From NCBI GenBank assembly GCA_015231825.1, contig JADGAV010000018.1, positions 27,406-91,405 on the forward strand: a DNA stretch of 64,000 bases, read 5' to 3'. Shown one piece after another: positions 62,707 to 64,000 of this stretch. A program made the translations under genes and the position numbers. The notes beneath the pieces were generated by a model. The model was not told where the DNA came from. It ran no database searches and saw nothing but the letters and a program-made list of their open reading frames with translations. This DNA comes from SAR324 cluster bacterium. GTDB taxonomy: Bacteria; SAR324; NAC60-12. Position 1 is the first letter of the stretch. Each line of letters starts with the position of its first letter.

Positions 62707-63945
62707 GTGATTGTTGAAAGTTCAACTCTTCCTAAAAAAGGAACTTTGGAAAATCAAAAGAAAGTTTTTCAAACGCTTGAAGAACTATTCAGAGAATCAT
62801 TCGGTAACTCCCATGAGGAGACACGCTGGTTTTTTGCGCCGGGGCGAGTGAATTTGATTGGAGAGCATATCGATTACTGCGGAGGATCTGTCTTGCCTGC
62901 CGCTCTTCAGATGGGGACTTTTGCCGTTGCCCGCAGGAAGGAATCTGCAGAAATCGTATTAGAATCGACCTCGATGGAAAATAGAGTGTCCTTTTGTGCA
63001 GATGATCCGGTGTATTTGGAATCTGACGGATGGGGAAATTACCCTAAAGGAATCTTTGCAGAATATCACCAACGTGATGTTCCCGGTCAGGGTTTAGAAA
63101 TTTTATACCATGGCAATATTCCGGGGGGAGGCCTTTCCAGTTCGGCCTCCATCGAAGTCTGTACCGCTTTCATTATTGAAACACTCAATCAGTTCCGTCT
63201 GGATTCCGATACATTGCAAAACAGAAAAGAAATCGCCCGGCTTTGTCAGCATTCCGAGAACCATTTCAACGGAATGAACTGCGGCGTGATGGATCAGGCA
63301 GCGGTTGCATTAGGCAAAAAGGGACATGCCATCCTGATGGATTGCAGTGACCTAGCAATTGAATACGTCCCGTTCGAATTAGGTGATTATGCTCTTTTGA
63401 TTGGCAACACCTGCAAAGTAAGAAAATTGACGAATTCGAAGTACAATGAAAGACGAGCAGAAGTGGAAAAGGCGCTGGCCCTTGTTCAGAAACATCGTCC
63501 CGTCAATCATTTATGCGAGTTAAAAATGGGTGAATTGGAAAGTACATTGGGACTGCTGCCTGACCCGATTTTGAAGCGCCGAACACGCCATATAATTACT
63601 GAAAACAATCGTGTTCACGAAGCGGTCGATGCCTTGAGAGTCGGTCAACTTAACTTGTTCGGTCAACTCCTGATCGAAAGCCATCAATCTTTGAAAGACG
63701 ATTTTGAGGTCACTGGTCAGGAATTGGATACCCTCGTCGAAGCGAGTTTGGCACAAAAAGGCGTTTTAGGAGCGAGAATGACAGGAGGCGGGTTTGGCGG
63801 CTGCATGATAGCATTGGTTCACCATCAGCAGATTGAAGCATTCAAACACAATGTCAGTGCTCATTATCAGAGCAAAATTGGTTATTTTCCCGAATTTTAC
63901 CAGACGATTGCCGGTTCCGGCGCAAATGAAATTTCAAAATCTTAG
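62707..63945 (+). CDS. galK: galactokinase (GHMP kinase)
   Basis: 412 residues from GTG 62707. GRVNLIGEHIDY (~46-57) is the galactokinase signature, followed by GLSSSASIEV (ATP loop) and TGGGFGGCMIAL near the C-terminus. Phosphorylates galactose to galactose-1-phosphate. N-terminus carries ~20 extra residues compared with E. coli GalK, so a later start is possible. No galT or galE in the window; the right edge is 55 bp after the stop. Confidence 0.9.
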   Translation: MIVESSTLPKKGTLENQKKVFQTLEELFRESFGNSHEETRWFFAPGRVNLIGEHIDYCGGSVLPAALQMGTFAVARRKESAEIVLESTSMENRVSFCADDPVYLESDGWGNYPKGIFAEYHQRDVPGQGLEILYHGNIPGGGLSSSASIEVCTAFIIETLNQFRLDSDTLQNRKEIARLCQHSENHFNGMNCGVMDQAAVALGKKGHAILMDCSDLAIEYVPFELGDYALLIGNTCKVRKLTNSKYNERRAEVEKALALVQKHRPVNHLCELKMGELESTLGLLPDPILKRRTRHIITENNRVHEAVDALRVGQLNLFGQLLIESHQSLKDDFEVTGQELDTLVEASLAQKGVLGARMTGGGFGGCMIALVHHQQIEAFKHNVSAHYQSKIGYFPEFYQTIAGSGANEISKS

Positions 63946-64000
63946 AAATTATTTTTCTTGAATTGGGCAGACAATGAATGTCAATCTTTTGAATCTGATT

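Overview
The window is a chromosomal segment of about 44-48% GC (estimated by eye) from a Gram-negative, didermic bacterium. Evidence for this includes an ADP-heptose-type glycosyltransferase for LPS, an OmpA-like peptidoglycan-binding protein, a MotA/TolQ-type proton channel and a membrane-anchored FtsY. The gene mix also includes a CdaA/YbbR c-di-AMP pair, a cobalamin adenosyltransferase, a probable sulfur-metabolism molybdoenzyme and a probable selenoprotein. That mix fits a deep-branching marine 'delta-type' proteobacterium such as the SAR324 group, but the placement is inference only.

Layout. 1-800: terminator, tRNA-Asp(GTC), cold-shock gene. 0.9-7.5 kb: single-gene units, including four metallo-beta-lactamase-fold or Nudix enzymes, a tandem pair of HTH regulators, a PaaI-type thioesterase and a zinc-free MDR oxidoreductase. 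7.6-11.7 kb (minus): a five-gene run with cob(I)alamin adenosyltransferase, two CPA2-type antiporters, a PTS EIIA-Ntr-like protein and a PII-like protein. 11.8-16.5 kb: heptosyltransferase, Pmp3/YqaE-like peptide, YjbQ, small ORFs and EttA. 16.7-22.5 kb: an iron-sulfur/NrfD fusion and its molybdopterin catalytic partner, then an Rrf2 regulator and a TusA-like sulfur carrier, which together suggest sulfur-compound oxidation. 22.8-25.3 kb: acyl-CoA synthetase and metallophosphoesterase.

25.4-32.3 kb holds the most unusual system. It has a MotB/OmpA-like protein of 1271 residues with about 1,040 residues of coiled coil between its proton-channel helix and its peptidoglycan-binding domain. Its MotA/ExbB-like partner and a secreted SH3-like protein follow in the same operon, and a TerB-like gene is transcribed divergently. 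32.4-33.0 kb encodes an AhpD-like protein that looks truncated but reads through an in-frame TGA placed exactly at the second cysteine of CxxC. A perfect bacterial SECIS-like hairpin follows the TGA, so it is called as a selenoprotein.

33.2-49.6 kb is mainly housekeeping: UvrD/Rep helicase, FtsY, RluD, RNase G, YbbR, CdaA, FtsH and UvrC, plus an MBL-cyclic-nucleotide-binding protein and small exported or membrane proteins. 50.0-62.4 kb is a catabolic island bordered by a degenerate hexanucleotide repeat. It encodes a FadR-type regulator with an array of CTTACAA operators, a sugar ABC transporter (binding protein, two permeases, ATPase), an enolase-superfamily dehydratase, a GMC oxidoreductase, an SDR and a cytoplasmic type-I sulfatase. 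A ribulokinase-like FGGY kinase follows after a hairpin. Together they look like uptake and breakdown of a sulfated polyol or sugar. A galactokinase closes the window. Short GGGGAC-A-GTCCCC palindromes recur between genes and form the last codons of the heptosyltransferase gene.
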